Part shown: piece after piece, positions 9,195 to 17,649 of the stretch
Layout: every line of letters starts with the position of its first letter
Numbering within the stretch: position 1 is the first letter of the stretch
Assembly: GCA_016722065.1 (NCBI GenBank)
Contig: JADKGX010000001.1
Span: 2,604,001-2,668,000, forward strand
DNA: 64,000 bases
Origin: Planctomycetota bacterium
GTDB taxonomy: Bacteria; Planctomycetota; UBA8742; UBA2392
Direction of reading: 5' to 3'
Program-made: the position numbers and the translations under genes
Notes under the pieces: model-generated
Databases searched by the model: none
The model's input: the letters and a program-made list of their open reading frames with translations, nothing else
Told to the model about the DNA's origin: nothing

Positions 9195-9938
9195 ATGACC
9201 GCCGGTCTGCTTGCTTTTGCCGCCGACACCGTTGATGCCAACCCTTACTCGGGTTTGATTGGCGTGCTTGTGATCGGCTACTACGCCCTGTTGCTGTTTG
9301 CCGTGGTCGTTACCGTTTTCGTCGCACGGGACGCCGCCAGGTTTGACGGAAAACGGCGCGTGTCCGGGCTGTTTTTTGCTGTCGGCATGCTTGCTGCCCT
9401 CGCGCTGGTGGTGGTCACGTTCTTTGTTGCAGGAAATGCCCGCGCCAGGCCAGGAATCGCCCTTTCCGTTTTGATGTGGGGCGGCGTGATCGCTTGGTTG
9501 GCGGCCCTGGTTGTGTACACGCTGCTGTCTCGCCGCTGGAAGTCAGACGCACCCACCACCGCGTTTCCCGTGCCCGGCTTGCCTGCGCCAGCCTACGCTG
9601 TGCCGCAGTTTGCGCCGGGTTCTGCGCCCGACGAACCGGTGGTGTTGCCCGACACAGCCGGTCATCTTAGTGCGCTGGGCAAGGTCGGATCGATCAGCCC
9701 GGCGCCCCGAGTGCCAGCCGATGCGCCAACGCTGCACCCCGACAAAGGGCCGCGAGCCAGCGAGATTGCCGGGAACCCGCCGCTACCGCCGGGCGAAGTC
9801 AAGATTCGCAGCCTGTGCTGCAACCAGAAGATGCGCAACCAGGCCGAAAAACTGGGCAAACAACGCCGCTGCCCCAAGTGCGGCGTTGCGCCGTTTCGAT
9901 ACAAACTGGAACCGGTCGATCAGAGCCCGCCAGCGTAA
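9195..9938 (+). CDS. Membrane protein with C-terminal zinc-ribbon-like motif
   Basis: 247 residues, function not recognised. Three hydrophobic helices (about residues 18-42, 57-80 and 88-110) are followed by a Pro/Ala-rich linker and a C-terminal domain with paired cysteines (CC then CPKCG, about residues 213-234) separated by a Lys/Arg/Gln-rich loop, consistent with a small zinc ribbon. The start ATG at 9195 was chosen because the first helix follows it directly; a TATACT hexamer lies only 8 bases upstream, so the transcript may be nearly leaderless. It lies between the surface repeat protein and the enoyl-CoA hydratase. Confidence 0.68.
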   Translation: MTAGLLAFAADTVDANPYSGLIGVLVIGYYALLLFAVVVTVFVARDAARFDGKRRVSGLFFAVGMLAALALVVVTFFVAGNARARPGIALSVLMWGGVIAWLAALVVYTLLSRRWKSDAPTTAFPVPGLPAPAYAVPQFAPGSAPDEPVVLPDTAGHLSALGKVGSISPAPRVPADAPTLHPDKGPRASEIAGNPPLPPGEVKIRSLCCNQKMRNQAEKLGKQRRCPKCGVAPFRYKLEPVDQSPPA

Positions 9939-10082
9939 GCGGATGGACAAACCTGGTGCTGCCACGATTGCATCGGCCCTGCCGCTGACGCAGCGGGCTG
10001 TGTTTCTCCCGCTTGCCTTTATGCGTGCAAGCGGCCATATTCGGCCTTTCGCGGCCATGAGGGCCCGAATTCGGAGATTGCA

Positions 10083-10916
10083 ATGACCATCAGGCAGCCC
10101 AGCGTAGACAAAGAACGTGAGTCGATGAAGGTCATCAAGACCAGCCGCCCCGTGCCGGGCGTGTTCATGATCGAGCTTTCCGACCCGCCAGCCAACACCT
10201 ACACGCACCAGATGTTCCGCCAGATGGACGCGGCGATGCTGGAAGCGCGGTTTGACGATGAAATCAGCGTCATCCTGATCACCGGCGAAGGCGAAAAGTT
10301 CTTCTGTGCTGGCGCCAACATCAAGATGCTTGAAGAAAGCAACCCGCACTGGAAGTACTTCTTCTGCCTGCACGCCAACGAAACCCTGAGCCGCCTAGAG
10401 CAAACACCCAAGCTGGTGGTTGCTGGCCTGAACGGCCACACCGTGGGCGGCGGCCTGGAAATTGCCATGGCAGCGGATATCCGCATTGCGCGCCGCGACG
10501 CGGGCCGCTGCGGCCTGCCCGAAGTGAACCTGGGCGTGCTGCCTGGCACCGGCGGCACCCAGCGCCTGCTGCGCATGGTTGGCAAAAGCAAGGCCATTGA
10601 ACTGATGTGCAGCGGCCGCCTGTTCAGCTTTGAGGAAGCCCTTCAGTGGGGCATCGTCAATGAAATCTACGACGGCGACGGCAAAACGTTCCGAGAGCAG
10701 ATGCTGGATTACTGCAAGCAGTTTACCCTGCCCAACAAGGCCACCAAGGTGATTGGCAACATCAAACGCAGCGTACAAAGCGGCGCCGAGATGAGCTTCG
10801 AGAGCGGCCTGACACTCGAGCGCGAACTGCAGAAGGCGCTGTTCGACTCCCAGGACGCCAAGGAAGGTTTGAACGCGTTCAACAGCAAGCGCACCCCAAG
10901 CTTCAAGGGCGTATAG
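10083..10916 (+). CDS. Enoyl-CoA hydratase/isomerase family protein
   Basis: 277 residues, crotonase fold. Such enzymes add water across the double bond of enoyl-CoA thioesters or isomerise them in fatty-acid or amino-acid breakdown. The oxyanion-hole segments (FCAGANIKML and GHTVGGG) and both catalytic glutamates are present (GGGLEIAMA at about 125 and GLPEVNLG at about 146), so hydratase activity is plausible. ATG at 10083 has GGAG 6 bases upstream; an internal ATG at 10125 is less well placed. Monocistronic, ending before a strong hairpin terminator. The aldehyde dehydrogenase and ETF-QO elsewhere in the window fit the same oxidative metabolism. Confidence 0.9.
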   Translation: MTIRQPSVDKERESMKVIKTSRPVPGVFMIELSDPPANTYTHQMFRQMDAAMLEARFDDEISVILITGEGEKFFCAGANIKMLEESNPHWKYFFCLHANETLSRLEQTPKLVVAGLNGHTVGGGLEIAMAADIRIARRDAGRCGLPEVNLGVLPGTGGTQRLLRMVGKSKAIELMCSGRLFSFEEALQWGIVNEIYDGDGKTFREQMLDYCKQFTLPNKATKVIGNIKRSVQSGAEMSFESGLTLERELQKALFDSQDAKEGLNAFNSKRTPSFKGV

Positions 10917-10932
10917 AGTGATCGCAAGGCGT

Positions 10933-10974
10933 GAACGAAAAAGCCCCCGCGGAAACGCGGGGGCTTTTTCGTTC
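10933..10974 (+). terminator. Rho-independent terminator after the enoyl-CoA hydratase gene
   Basis: A perfect 19-bp hairpin with a 4-base GAAA loop between GCG and CGC arms, ending in CTTTTTCGTTC. A-tracts and T-tracts on both sides make it usable in either direction. It separates the metabolic genes from the unrelated unit that starts at 11054. Confidence 0.93.
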
Positions 10975-11053
10975 AGCGACTTAGGTGGTAGGAATGTTGT
11001 CGCAGGTGAGAGAGTCGCTGCGTAGCCTATGTGCATCCGTTCTGGAGGCTGCA

Positions 11054-11917
11054 ATGGCCGGTCAAACGTTCTACTTGACGCAGGTTCCAATGTTTCCGGG
11101 AGGCACAACAAGCGTGCTTGGCACACCTCTGATGCCGCTGCAGGTACAGGCGGCGGCTGGTTCATACCTGCCACCGTTGCCAGGTGGCAACCGGTTCTTG
11201 GGGAGGCCGGTGGTCATTGTTGACCTGAGCCTCGCGGCGATTCTCCCCTGCGGTCAAACTGACGCTAGGGTTGAGTTTGAGGTCCCCACCAAGTACCTAG
11301 ATTCCGATCTCCAAGGCGGAACGTTGGGAGGGACTGTTGTCCAGAAGATGACTATGGGCTGGATGGTTGCGGACTGTAGGTCATTCCGGGTGTTGTCTGC
11401 CCAACCGCTTACGACGTTTTGGGAAGGGTTTGAAGTGCTTGCGGGCCACAGTGCAGCAAATCAAGTGGACGAGTGGTGGCTCAATGCTCCGCCCGCCGGA
11501 GATGGAACCTTTGGTTTCGCTTACTGGGAAGGGCGCGCCGCGTTCTTCTCAGGGCTGACGCCGAAACAGTGCGGGCTGATTGAAGCAGGCAAGCCCGGGT
11601 CAGAGCCATTGTCCGGCAACAAACCTTCTTCAAGAGTTGCCCCTTCTGTCTGGGCAAATGAACCTCTGCCCGAGAACAACGTTGCATACAGGAGGCTGGC
11701 ACGGAATTGGTTTTGCTGCAAAGGCCTTGGCGCGTTCTTCGACCCCTCGGAGTATCACGTCGCCGACGTTTCGACGCGATGGACTATACCCGAGGGTACA
11801 CCGCCGGGACCTTGGCTGTTGGCAGGCTCCGGCCGTGCTCCCTCGAGTCCACTCGACTCCGCGCAAGAAGATGTTGGCAGTGTTTCTGGAATGCAGCGGC
11901 CCGGAGTCAACCTATGA
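11054..11917 (+). CDS. Hypothetical protein, first gene of a two-gene unit
   Basis: 287 residues, not recognised. ATG at 11054 has GGAGG 6 bases upstream. There is no signal peptide. The protein is rich in Pro, Gly, Trp and aromatic residues with short beta-like segments (RPVVIVDLSLAA, ARVEFEVPTKY), and has a Cys pair (NWFCCKGLG) near residue 227. Its stop overlaps the start of the next gene by the ATGA arrangement, so the two are probably translated together. Codon use is less GC3-biased than the flanking genes, which suggests later acquisition. Confidence 0.6.
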   Translation: MAGQTFYLTQVPMFPGGTTSVLGTPLMPLQVQAAAGSYLPPLPGGNRFLGRPVVIVDLSLAAILPCGQTDARVEFEVPTKYLDSDLQGGTLGGTVVQKMTMGWMVADCRSFRVLSAQPLTTFWEGFEVLAGHSAANQVDEWWLNAPPAGDGTFGFAYWEGRAAFFSGLTPKQCGLIEAGKPGSEPLSGNKPSSRVAPSVWANEPLPENNVAYRRLARNWFCCKGLGAFFDPSEYHVADVSTRWTIPEGTPPGPWLLAGSGRAPSSPLDSAQEDVGSVSGMQRPGVNL

Positions 11918-13026
11918 AGGCGTTGAAACATGTAAGGGCCCTGGTGGCTCTTTTCAGCATCCTGCTGACAGCGCTTTCCTCTGCCTGTGTCCCAGTCGAG
12001 TCGAACTTTGGTCGCCTGAGGGACGATTCGCCTGAATCCGGCAAGGGGATCGAAGCTCGTCGGCTCATCGCCGCCCTGGCAACGGCGATCGACGATGGCC
12101 GCGCCGGGCGCAGAGCGGCCTCTCAAGTGGACTTCGTCCTGGATACCGCACCAGCAGGTGCTGCGGACAGCGGTTACTCGCCGCTGCTGCCGGTGTCAGC
12201 AGAGCTTCGGCAACTGGTTGCGCTGGGAGCGGATGCTGTACCAAGTCTGCTAGCTTCTCTTGACGACCACCGCCCTGTGGCTGTGAAGCTTCGACTTGTA
12301 CCGGTCTATGGACTGACGCGGATTGGTTTGGTGCCAATGCGGGCAGACTGGACAGACTCGACGCGAGCCACTCGAATGGCTGATATTGACGAGATTGTAG
12401 CCGCTGCCAACGAGCGTCCGGCACAAGGCTACACCATTGTTGTGGCGGACTTGTGCGCTTACGCGCTAGGACAGATTGTAAACCGCCCTTACGAAGTACT
12501 GATTCCGCTCAGCAAGTATGGCATCGGAGTTTGTTCCATCGTGGCGGATCCCGGCATCGCCGTGGAGCTTCGGCAGACGTGGGGCGGCTTGACGCATGCG
12601 GCGTGGAGAGAGGGCTTGATAGCGGATGCCATGCAGAATCTCGTGCATCGGAAGCGCGCCAATGCGTTGGCACGACTTGCCGCCTTTTTTCCCGATGACC
12701 ATGCCGAATGCCTAGCCTCCCTGCTGAGCAGGACTCCCGCCACGTACGACGCCACAATCGCGTTGGGAAACATTGTGTCGGACACCTTGGTTCCCCTGCA
12801 CCGCAGGGTTGCTGATGCGTTTGCGGGGACGCTTGTTCCGTTGCCGGAACCAGGAACAGACAGGAATCTGGACATCATTCGCGGCGCGTGCGCGCAGAAG
12901 CTCATAGACAACTACAATTGGGCCACCGAACGGGGCACCACGCCCGGCGACGATGAGCGCGAAGTGGTTGAGCGGGCAAAGGCGTATCTTGAGCAGTCGC
13001 GGGCATTTTACGCAAAGAGCAACTGA
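11914..13026 (+). CDS. Predicted lipoprotein with HEAT-like helical segments
   Basis: 370 residues. The N-terminus is a lipoprotein signal (hydrophobic ALVALFSILLTALSSAC) with the acylated Cys at about residue 25, so it should be anchored in the inner or outer membrane. The body is mostly helical; RQLVALGADAVPSLLASLDD (about 100-119) has the spacing of a HEAT repeat, and other helices follow with weaker match. Function unknown. It overlaps the preceding gene by 4 bases and has GGAG 7 bases before its ATG. The pair may form one cell-envelope system. Converges with the diguanylate cyclase gene. Confidence 0.7.
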   Translation: MKALKHVRALVALFSILLTALSSACVPVESNFGRLRDDSPESGKGIEARRLIAALATAIDDGRAGRRAASQVDFVLDTAPAGAADSGYSPLLPVSAELRQLVALGADAVPSLLASLDDHRPVAVKLRLVPVYGLTRIGLVPMRADWTDSTRATRMADIDEIVAAANERPAQGYTIVVADLCAYALGQIVNRPYEVLIPLSKYGIGVCSIVADPGIAVELRQTWGGLTHAAWREGLIADAMQNLVHRKRANALARLAAFFPDDHAECLASLLSRTPATYDATIALGNIVSDTLVPLHRRVADAFAGTLVPLPEPGTDRNLDIIRGACAQKLIDNYNWATERGTTPGDDEREVVERAKAYLEQSRAFYAKSN

Positions 13027-13034
13027 ACGCGTCT

Positions 13035-13958
13035 CTACCCCTTGTCAACCCGGTTGCGGCCAGCGTCTTTGGCTGTGTACAGCGCGGCGTCGGCGCGTTT
13101 CAGCAGCGTCAACAATTCCTTGTCGGAATCCTGCCGCTGGCTTACACCGATGCTGGCGGTGATTTTCAGTGGTGCTTCGGCGCTGCCTACGTTGGCGCTT
13201 TCGATGGTTGCGCGCAGGCGTTGGGCGACTTCCATTGCGTCGGCGGTCGATGTCTCGGGCAACAATGCGGCGAACTCTTCGCCGCCGATCCGGCCTGCCA
13301 GGTCAGTTTCGCGCAGGGCTTCGGTGATGATGCGCGCGACGTTCTTGAGCACTTCGTCACCGGCGGCGTGGCCGTGGGCGTCATTGATCCGCTTGAACCA
13401 GTCCAGGTCGAGCATCAGCGCACTCAGCGCATTGCCGTAGCGCTTGGCGCGCTTGAACTCGCGTTCGGCAAGTTCTTCAAAGCTGCGGCGGTTGTTGAGA
13501 CCCGTAAGCGGGTCGGTTGTGGCCAGGCGAATCAGTTCGGTTTCCATCTCCTTGCGCCTGGTGATGTCATTGAAGCTCAAGAAAATGGCTGACTCGCCTT
13601 CGTAATCAACGTGGCTGGCACTGACCAGCGCCGGAAACTCCGTGCCATCGCCACGCTTGAGGCGGGCCTCGAAGTCATCCACTTCTCCCACTTTTTCCAG
13701 AATGTCCGCCACGGTCTCGCGGTCTGCGGGCTGGCAAAAGAATGCGGGCTCTGGCCTGCCGCGTGCCAGGGTGGGGTTGATGCCAAACAGGTTGCTGGCC
13801 AGCTTGTTGACGTAAATGACGTCGCCCTTGCCGCGAGAGCTGACAATGATCGGAAAGGGTGAGGCATCCAGAATCTTGCGCAGATTGGTTTCACTGCGCT
13901 TGATTGCGCTGGTGCTGCGCTCTTTCTCGGACTTGAAATAGGGATCGTCACCGGGCAT
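13035..13958 (-). CDS. PAS-GGDEF diguanylate cyclase
   Basis: 307 residues. A short N-terminal helix leads into a PAS domain (about 20-135, RKILDASPFPIIVSS to ITRRKEMETEL), then a GGDEF domain (about 145-305). The active-site loop is GGEEF, compatible with synthesis of cyclic di-GMP from two GTP, and the inhibitory I-site RxxD (RETD) lies five residues ahead of it, so product feedback is expected. No transmembrane helix, so it is cytoplasmic and probably senses a small ligand or redox state through the PAS. The ATG at 13958 has only a weak ribosome site. Confidence 0.93.
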   Translation of the reverse strand: MPGDDPYFKSEKERSTSAIKRSETNLRKILDASPFPIIVSSRGKGDVIYVNKLASNLFGINPTLARGRPEPAFFCQPADRETVADILEKVGEVDDFEARLKRGDGTEFPALVSASHVDYEGESAIFLSFNDITRRKEMETELIRLATTDPLTGLNNRRSFEELAEREFKRAKRYGNALSALMLDLDWFKRINDAHGHAAGDEVLKNVARIITEALRETDLAGRIGGEEFAALLPETSTADAMEVAQRLRATIESANVGSAEAPLKITASIGVSQRQDSDKELLTLLKRADAALYTAKDAGRNRVDKG

Positions 13959-14075
13959 GGCAGGATTGTAGCGGCACCTGCGACATTGTCGCCCCGGGGT
14001 TGGGTCCTGCGTGGCGCGCCAGGGGGTGCAACGCAGCCGCAGTGGCAGGCACGCGGGCGCCCCGGAAAGAATCTG

Positions 14076-14094
14076 CCCGGTCCTGGGGACCGGG
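14076..14094 (-). terminator. Hairpin downstream of secA
   Basis: An 8-bp perfect stem (CCCGGTCC with GGACCGGG) around a 3-base loop, 14 bases after the secA stop in the minus direction. The T-tract after it is weak (CAGATTCTTTCC), so it may terminate inefficiently. Confidence 0.5.
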
Positions 14095-14107
14095 CTTTGT
14101 CACTGAA

Positions 14108-17100
14108 CTACTTGCCCGCTTTAGCCTGGTCTTCGGCCATGTGGCACTTCTTGTACTTCTTGCCGCTGTTGCACCAGCAGGGGTCGTTGGGCCCGGGCTG
14201 TTTGCTCTTTTCACGGGCCATGTAGCCGGTGTTGCCTGTGTTGGCCGGTCGGGCGGCCTGGTCCATCTGCCGGCGGGTTTCGGTCTGCCGTTGTGTTGGT
14301 GCGGGCGCGCCCTGGGGCGTGGTGGCGCGGCCTTCACTGGCCGGGCTGACGGGTTCGGTGCCTGCGCCGCTGGTGGTGGTTGTCATCACCATCGGCTGTG
14401 GCGCGGGTTTGGGCTGTTCGAACTGCACCTCAATGCGGAACAGCGTGCTGATGACTTCCGTGTCCACGGTGTCCAGCATGGTTTCAAAGGCCGCGTGGCC
14501 CTTCTTTTTGTAGGCGTCCTTGGGGTCCTTCTGGGCATAGCCTTCCCAGTGGATACTGCCCTTGATGACGTCCAGGTTGCGCAGGTGCAGCTTCCAGTGT
14601 TCGTCAATCGCCTGCAGAAGCAGGTAGCGCTCCAGTTGCCGCATACGGCCATAGTTGGGGCGGCCGGCCGGTGTTTTCATCAACTGGCCGTCCTGATCGG
14701 AGCAAATCGCCTTGGCGCGGGCTTCATACAGCTTGATCGCTTCGTCCAGCACGTAGCGCTTGAGTGTCGCTGCGTGTTCTTCGCCGCCCAGGCCCTTGGG
14801 AAAGGCCTCCGTATTCAACTCGGCGTTGAACACCTTCTTGAAATCCGCTGCCATGCCGGGTTTGTCCCACAATTCGGGCCGGTCGATTACGCGCAGCACG
14901 TGCCTTTCCAGTGCAGCGGTAACCACGTTTTCCACGCGATCCTTGACTGCCTGTTCCAACTTTTCGCCGTGGGTGCGCCCGCGAACGGTCATGGCCAGCC
15001 GGTTGACGGCTTCCTCGCAGGTGATGTCGCGCAGCGCGTCTTCGGGGATCTCCGCCTGGTACTTTTCGTCGGCCCAGCGTGAAAACTCGTTGGCCAGCTT
15101 GACCGAGAAGCGGGTCTTGTCGGTGACTTTTTCGACCTTGTCGATTTCGCGGATGCGCTGGCGCACGTGGCGGCGAATGTCGTCTTCCAGTTTCATGAAG
15201 TCGCCGCGCGACATGCCAGCCAGAAACACCTGGCGCATGCGGTACACGGCCTTGCGCTGTCCGTTGTTGACGTCGTCGTACTCAATCAGGTTTTTGCGGA
15301 TGTCGAAGTTGCGCTGTTCGACTTTCTTCTGGGCGCGCTCGACGCTGTTGCTGACCATCTTGGCCTGGATCGGCTGGCCGTCCTTAAGGCCCAGCGTCTG
15401 CATGATCATCTTGATCTTGGGGCCGGCAAACAGGCGCATCAGGTCGTCTTCAAGGCTCAAGAAGAACTGGCTGGAACCCGGGTCGCCCTGGCGGCCGCAG
15501 CGGCCACGCAACTGGTTGTCAATGCGGCGCGACTCGTGGCGTTCGGTGCCCAGCACGCACAGGCCACCCTGCTTGACGATTTCTTCGTGTTCGGATTCGC
15601 ATTCCTTGCGGTATTTCTCGGCGCGTTCGTCAATCAGCTTGTCAAAGGCCACCTCGGCGGCCAGGCGCACGTCGCGCGGCACGAGGTAATTCGGCATCTG
15701 GCGGAATTCCTCGGGCAGCAGCGAGTCGACCTCGATGCCTTCCTTCTTCAGGTCTTGCAGGCCCATGAACTTGGGGTTGCCGCCCAGCAGAATGTCCGTG
15801 CCGCGGCCAGCCATGTTGGTGGCCACGGTAATCTGGCCCTTGCGACCGGCCTGGGCCACGATGTCGGCTTCACGTTCGTGGTACTTGGCGTTGAGTGTGT
15901 TGTGCTTCAGGCCGCGGGTGCCCAGAAGTTTGGACAGGTGTTCGGATTTTTCGACGCTGGTGGTGCCGATCAGCATCGGGCGGCCGGTCTTGTTGGTTTC
16001 TTCGACAAAATCGGCAATGGCGTTCCACTTTTCGGTGCTGGTGCCAAAAATCAGGTCTTCGCTGTCTTTGCGCACCAGGCGGCGGTTGGTGGGAATGGCC
16101 AGTACATCAAGCTTGTAAATCTTGTCGAATTCGGCGGCTTCGGTCATGGCCGTGCCGGTCATGCCGCTGATCTTGTTGTACAGCTTGAAGTAATTCTGCA
16201 GCGTGATCGTGGCCAGCGTGAAACTTTCAGCGCGGGGTGCCAGGCCGTGTTTGGCTTCAACGGCCTGGTGCAGGCCATCGGACCAGCGGCGCCCGTGCTG
16301 CATGCGGCCGGTGAATTCGTCAACGATAACGATCTCGGGGCCGTTTTCGCCCTCGTGCAGGACGTACTCCTTGTCCAGGTGAAAAAGCCCGTTGGCGCGC
16401 AAGGCTTGTTCCATCAGGTGCGGCCACTCCATGTGGGCACCGTCGTAGATGTTCTTGATGCCAAGGGCTTTTTCGACTTTCTTGATGCCGACCTCAGTCA
16501 GCAGGCACTGGCTTTCTTTTTCCTTTTTTTCGTAGTCGTAGTCGGCCAGTGCAGCCAGATAGATGCTGCGGTCCTGCATCATTGTGGCTTTGCCGTGCTT
16601 GAGCTCGAGTTTGCTCTGCAGTTCGGCGGCATCAACGCCCTTGAGGGTGCGGGCGATTTTGTCGGCAACGGCATACTTTTCGGCCGTGCCTTCGGGGCTG
16701 CCGCTGATGATCAACGGAGTGCGGGCTTCGTCGATCAGAATACTGTCTACTTCGTCGACGACCGCGAAAAACAGGTCGCGCTGCACCTGCTGACGCGGGT
16801 CGATCTTCATGTTGTCGCGCAGGTAATCGAAGCCGAACTCGCTGTTCGTGCCGTAGGTGGCGTCGCAGGCGTACATCGCGCGACGCTCTTCATTATCCAT
16901 GTCGCTTTGAATGTACCCGCAGCGCATGCCCAGCATGGCCAGCACACGACCCTGTTCTTCGGCGTCGCGGCGGGCCAGATAGTCGTTTACAGTTACAACG
17001 TGAACGCCGCGGCTTTCCAGGGCGTTCAGATAGACTGCCAGGGTGGCGACAAAGGTCTTGCCTTCACCCGTCACCATTTCCGCAATCATGCCGCGGTGCA

Positions 17101-17434
17101 GCACCATGCCGCCCATCAACTGCACCGGAAAGTGGGCCTTATAGGGAATCTCGGCGCCGGTGTTGATGTCCTTGACCATGCGCCGGGCACCCAGCACACG
17201 CCAGCTTGCCTCGCGCACCGCGGCGAAGGCCTCCACCAGCAGGCTATCCAGCTTCTCGCCATCGCGCAGGCGCTGACGAAAGCCTTCCGTCTTGCCCTTC
17301 AGTTCTTCATCGGTGTAGCGGTTGGTAACCGGGAACAGGGCGAGGATCTTTTCGACATCCGGCTGCATGGCCTTGACCAGGCGCTCGTTACGCGTGCCGA
17401 TAAAGAAACGAAGAACGGTATCAATAACAGCCAT
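14108..17434 (-). CDS. secA: Preprotein translocase ATPase SecA
   Basis: 1108 residues, longer than the 901 of E. coli SecA. It drives unfolded preproteins through SecYEG. The Walker A loop TGEGKT (about 121-126), Walker B with VDEVDSILIDEARTPL (about 222-237), the helicase motif NMAGRGTDILLGGNP and the QLRGRCGRQGDPG motif are intact. The C-terminus ends with the SecB/zinc-binding tail CWCNSGKKYKKCH (Cys-X-Cys-X8-Cys-His) after a Pro/Thr/Gln-rich linker. The extra length comes mainly from insertions in the central part and the linker. ATG at 17434 follows GGAAAG. It is divergent from the secreted protein at 17650. Confidence 0.98.
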   Translation of the reverse strand: MAVIDTVLRFFIGTRNERLVKAMQPDVEKILALFPVTNRYTDEELKGKTEGFRQRLRDGEKLDSLLVEAFAAVREASWRVLGARRMVKDINTGAEIPYKAHFPVQLMGGMVLHRGMIAEMVTGEGKTFVATLAVYLNALESRGVHVVTVNDYLARRDAEEQGRVLAMLGMRCGYIQSDMDNEERRAMYACDATYGTNSEFGFDYLRDNMKIDPRQQVQRDLFFAVVDEVDSILIDEARTPLIISGSPEGTAEKYAVADKIARTLKGVDAAELQSKLELKHGKATMMQDRSIYLAALADYDYEKKEKESQCLLTEVGIKKVEKALGIKNIYDGAHMEWPHLMEQALRANGLFHLDKEYVLHEGENGPEIVIVDEFTGRMQHGRRWSDGLHQAVEAKHGLAPRAESFTLATITLQNYFKLYNKISGMTGTAMTEAAEFDKIYKLDVLAIPTNRRLVRKDSEDLIFGTSTEKWNAIADFVEETNKTGRPMLIGTTSVEKSEHLSKLLGTRGLKHNTLNAKYHEREADIVAQAGRKGQITVATNMAGRGTDILLGGNPKFMGLQDLKKEGIEVDSLLPEEFRQMPNYLVPRDVRLAAEVAFDKLIDERAEKYRKECESEHEEIVKQGGLCVLGTERHESRRIDNQLRGRCGRQGDPGSSQFFLSLEDDLMRLFAGPKIKMIMQTLGLKDGQPIQAKMVSNSVERAQKKVEQRNFDIRKNLIEYDDVNNGQRKAVYRMRQVFLAGMSRGDFMKLEDDIRRHVRQRIREIDKVEKVTDKTRFSVKLANEFSRWADEKYQAEIPEDALRDITCEEAVNRLAMTVRGRTHGEKLEQAVKDRVENVVTAALERHVLRVIDRPELWDKPGMAADFKKVFNAELNTEAFPKGLGGEEHAATLKRYVLDEAIKLYEARAKAICSDQDGQLMKTPAGRPNYGRMRQLERYLLLQAIDEHWKLHLRNLDVIKGSIHWEGYAQKDPKDAYKKKGHAAFETMLDTVDTEVISTLFRIEVQFEQPKPAPQPMVMTTTTSGAGTEPVSPASEGRATTPQGAPAPTQRQTETRRQMDQAARPANTGNTGYMAREKSKQPGPNDPCWCNSGKKYKKCHMAEDQAKAGK

Positions 17435-17535
17435 GGAGTGCTTTCCGTGAATCGGTGTTCATTTGGCGCGTCTACCGGCCGAACCGGGCTTGGCATGCCT
17501 GGAAAAGGTCAAGCCTGCTGCACGGTGCGGCACGG

Positions 17536-17565
17536 CGGGGTATACTTGCCGCAAAGAATACCCCG
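17536..17565. promoter_or_regulatory. Inverted repeat in the secA upstream region
   Basis: An 8-bp perfect inverted repeat (CGGGGTAT with ATACCCCG) separated by 14 bases, in the 215-bp divergent region between secA and the gene at 17650. A TATACT hexamer sits at its left arm and could be a -10 box. It could be an operator or an mRNA hairpin; no match to a named site is claimed. Confidence 0.4.
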
Positions 17566-17649
17566 GTCAAGCGGTTAACGCGCCCCGGTGACGGCCTATT
17601 CAACGTGTCTGACCCAAGGTTTGCAAAACCCTCTGTCAACGAGCTTGCG

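Noticed and set aside
15167..17578. An 803-codon open frame opposite secA
   Set aside because: It is the antisense shadow of GC-biased secA codons; its protein has no domain, while the minus strand encodes a complete SecA.
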